A stretch of 19,216 bases of DNA from an uncultured Sutterella sp. (GTDB taxonomy: Bacteria > Pseudomonadota > Gammaproteobacteria > Burkholderiales > Burkholderiaceae_F): contig CABUOH010000008.1 of assembly GCA_902493085.1 (NCBI GenBank), positions 1-19,216 on the forward strand. The letters are read 5' to 3'. Positions 17,289 through 19,216 of the stretch are shown here, piece by piece. The position numbers and the translations under genes are program-made. Positions within the stretch are counted from its first letter, which is position 1. The number at the start of each line of letters is the position of its first letter. The notes beneath the pieces are model-generated. The model was not told the DNA's origin. It made no database searches and saw nothing but the letters and a program-made list of their open reading frames with translations.

Positions 17289-17317
17289 CTGCGGACGGCA
17301 CCAGTTGCCGTACGCAG
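17289..17317 (+). promoter_or_regulatory. stem-loop directly before the glmS ribosome binding site
   Basis: CTGCG (17289-17293) pairs with CGCAG (17313-17317), and ACGGCA (17295-17300) pairs with TGCCGT (17306-17311), around the loop CCAGT with a single G/A mismatch. The stem ends six bases before TTGGAGAG (17323-17330). There is no T run. It could be a processing site between glmU and glmS, or a translation control element; glmS leaders are post-transcriptionally controlled in several bacteria. Confidence 0.65.
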
Positions 17318-17336
17318 AACGTTTGGAGAGAAAAAT

Positions 17337-19163
17337 ATGTGTGGTATCGTCGCCGCCGCGAGTTATCGTGATGTTGTGCCCATGCTTTTGGAAGGTCTTC
17401 GCCGCCTTGAATATCGCGGTTACGATTCCTGTGGAGTTGCAACGCTCGACAACGGCGTCCTCAAAAGGGCTCGAACCGTGTCCCGCGTGTACGAACTTAC
17501 CGAACGAGTCGCTGAAGACGGCGTGAAGGGTATCGTTGGCATTGCGCATACGCGTTGGGCTACGCACGGCGCGCCGGAGGTCTGCAACGCACATCCGCTT
17601 GTTTCGCGCAACCGCATTGCTTTGGTGCACAACGGCATCATTGAAAATCATGAGGAGATCCGACGCGAACTTCGGGCCAAGGGCTATGAGTTCACCAGTC
17701 AGACCGACACGGAGGTGATCGCGCATCTCATCAACGACAACGATGAGGGCGATTTGCTCAAGGCGGTCATGGCTGCCGTCAAGCGTTTGCGAGGCAGCTA
17801 CGCCATCGCCGTGATTGCCGCTGACGAACCCGATCGCGTCATCGCGGCTCGCCAAGGGTCTCCCATGGTCGTGGGGCTGGGCGACGGTGAGAACTTCGTG
17901 GCATCCGACGCCATGGCCGTAGGCGGCACGACGGATCGGATTGTCTATATTCACGAGGGAGATGTTGTTGACATCCGCCCGAATGCCTGGCAAGTCTATG
18001 AGCGAACGGAAAACGGTCAATTCATTCCCGCTGATCGAGAGGTTCGTGTCGTGCACGCTTATGCCGGTGCTGTAGAGCTCGGACCGTATCGCCATTTCAT
18101 GCAGAAGGAGATCTTGCCTCGTGCCGTGGGTGACACGCTCGAAGGTGTAGCCGCTTTCGCGCCGACGCTCTTCGGCGAAGATGCCGAAGAGATCTTCCGC
18201 AATACGAGGCGGTTGCTTTTCCTTGCATGCGGCACTTCATACTATGCCGCCCTCACAGCCAAGTACTGGATTGAGGAAGTTGCCGGTATTCCTTGCGACG
18301 TTGAAATTGCAAGCGAATACCGCTATCGCGTCTCCGTTCCGGATCCTCAGACGCTCGTTGTGACGATATCTCAGTCAGGCGAGACGGCCGATACGTTGGC
18401 AGCTCTTCGTCATGCCCGTGACGATCTGGGCATGCACCAGACACTCACCATTTGCAATGTGGCAACATCGGCCATGGTCAATGAAAGCTGTTTGGCCTAC
18501 ATCACCCGTGCGGGCGTCGAAATCGGCGTTGCGTCCACGAAGGCCTTTACAACGCAGCTTACCGCTCTGTATCTCCTGGCGCTCACACTTGCCAAGCTCA
18601 ATGGTCGTCTCACGCAGGAAGATGAAGAGGCGGAGCTTAAGCACCTGCGTCATTTGCCGGCGGCCATGAGTGCCGTGCTTGCACTCGAACCTCAGATCAT
18701 GGCTTGGGCGGAAAGTTTTGCTGCCAAGCAGCATGCGCTTTTCCTTGGTCGAGGCATGCATTACCCGATTGCGCTGGAGGGCGCCTTAAAACTTAAGGAA
18801 ATCAGCTACATCCACGCGGAGGCTTATCCGGCCGGCGAACTCAAGCACGGGCCGCTTGCACTTGTAGATCGCGAAATGCCGGTCGTTACGGTCGCGCCCA
18901 ACGACCGTTTGCTTGAAAAGCTCAAGAGCAACATGCAGGAGGTCCGCGCTCGAGGAGGTGAACTCTATGTCTGCGCCGACGGAGATTCCGTCATTGAGTC
19001 GTCCGACGGCATGCACGTTATTCGCCTGCCCGAAAACTATGGACGACTATCTCCCATCCTCCATGTGGTGCCGTTGCAGCTGCTGGCGTACCATACGGCG
19101 CTTGCTCGCGGCACGGACGTGGATAAGCCCCGCAATCTGGCCAAAAGCGTGACGGTTGAATAA
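17337..19163 (+). CDS. glmS: glutamine-fructose-6-phosphate aminotransferase, isomerizing (GlmS)
   Basis: GlmS makes glucosamine-6-phosphate from fructose-6-phosphate and glutamine, the first committed step of UDP-GlcNAc synthesis. I start it at 17337 because maturation requires Cys directly after Met (MCGIVAA; the Cys is the glutaminase nucleophile) and TTGGAGAG (17323-17330) precedes it. The frame opens further upstream, inside glmU, but that is not real. The 608 residues match E. coli (609). The glutaminase domain has [18 protein letters not shown] (70-78) and NGIIENH. Two SIS domains follow, with [41 protein letters not shown] and the C-terminal [13 protein letters not shown]. Confidence 0.97.
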   Translation: MCGIVAAASYRDVVPMLLEGLRRLEYRGYDSCGVATLDNGVLKRARTVSRVYELTERVAEDGVKGIVGIAHTRWATHGAPEVCNAHPLVSRNRIALVHNGIIENHEEIRRELRAKGYEFTSQTDTEVIAHLINDNDEGDLLKAVMAAVKRLRGSYAIAVIAADEPDRVIAARQGSPMVVGLGDGENFVASDAMAVGGTTDRIVYIHEGDVVDIRPNAWQVYERTENGQFIPADREVRVVHAYAGAVELGPYRHFMQKEILPRAVGDTLEGVAAFAPTLFGEDAEEIFRNTRRLLFLACGTSYYAALTAKYWIEEVAGIPCDVEIASEYRYRVSVPDPQTLVVTISQSGETADTLAALRHARDDLGMHQTLTICNVATSAMVNESCLAYITRAGVEIGVASTKAFTTQLTALYLLALTLAKLNGRLTQEDEEAELKHLRHLPAAMSAVLALEPQIMAWAESFAAKQHALFLGRGMHYPIALEGALKLKEISYIHAEAYPAGELKHGPLALVDREMPVVTVAPNDRLLEKLKSNMQEVRARGGELYVCADGDSVIESSDGMHVIRLPENYGRLSPILHVVPLQLLAYHTALARGTDVDKPRNLAKSVTVE

Positions 19164-19189
19164 GTCGCACCTTCTTCGGGAGAAACAAC

Positions 19190-19216
19190 GGCCTCAGTCC
19201 TGTCAAGACTGGGGCC
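19190..19216 (+). terminator. probable glmS terminator, cut by the window end
   Basis: GGCCTCAGTC (19190-19199) pairs with GACTGGGGCC (19207-19216) with one T-G pair around a seven-base loop, 26 nt after the glmS stop. The T run expected next lies outside the window. Confidence 0.7.

Noticed and set aside
17272..17336. glmS ribozyme/riboswitch in the glmS leader
   Set aside because: The spacer is only 65 nt, far below the size of the ribozyme core, and lacks its conserved pseudoknotted layout; a simple hairpin is all I see.

Overview
The window looks like a housekeeping, probably origin-proximal, piece of a betaproteobacterial chromosome (order Burkholderiales, most likely Sutterellaceae such as Sutterella). 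This rests on the gene order atpIBEFHAGDC, then hemE-priA, then DUF971-ubiE-Tim44, the sequence character of the proteins, and the GC-rich third codon positions. The genus is an inference from memory of the families. I see no phage, IS, CRISPR or defence genes, and no convincing undescribed multi-gene system.

Layout. 82-7121: the complete nine-gene F1Fo-ATP synthase operon on the plus strand, closed by a strong terminator at 7140-7176. 7298-8036: a UspA-like gene and a small DUF167/YggU gene that converge and overlap at their 3' ends. 8078-11369: hemE and priA, separated by an intergenic region with a terminator, an AT-rich stretch and four DnaA-box-like 9-mers. 11438-11512: tRNA-Arg(CCG) with a sharp -10 box and its own terminator, followed by about 330 nt without a supportable gene. 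11885-14083: DUF971, ubiE and a Tim44-domain membrane protein, ending in a terminator. 14312-15817: a sodium:solute symporter enclosed by terminators. 15910-19163: glmU and glmS, the UDP-GlcNAc supply pathway, ending in a hairpin cut by the window edge.

The genes cover ATP synthesis, tetrapyrrole and quinone synthesis, replication restart and cell-wall precursor supply. Several are near-essential, so the damage seen in three of them stands out. atpA carries a 26-bp and atpD a 34-bp tandem duplication; both shift the reading frame, and in each the two copies differ by one synonymous base. hemE carries a perfect in-frame 33-bp tandem duplication. atpA also lacks 9 residues and hemE 19 residues of normally conserved sequence. 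Undoing both changes returns each protein to the length I recall for its E. coli counterpart (513 and 354 residues). I read these as assembly scars from mixed strains rather than biology, but reads must decide.

The best biological lead is the DnaA-box cluster between hemE and priA, a candidate origin or DnaA-controlled promoter. Next is the strong hairpin just ahead of the glmS ribosome binding site.
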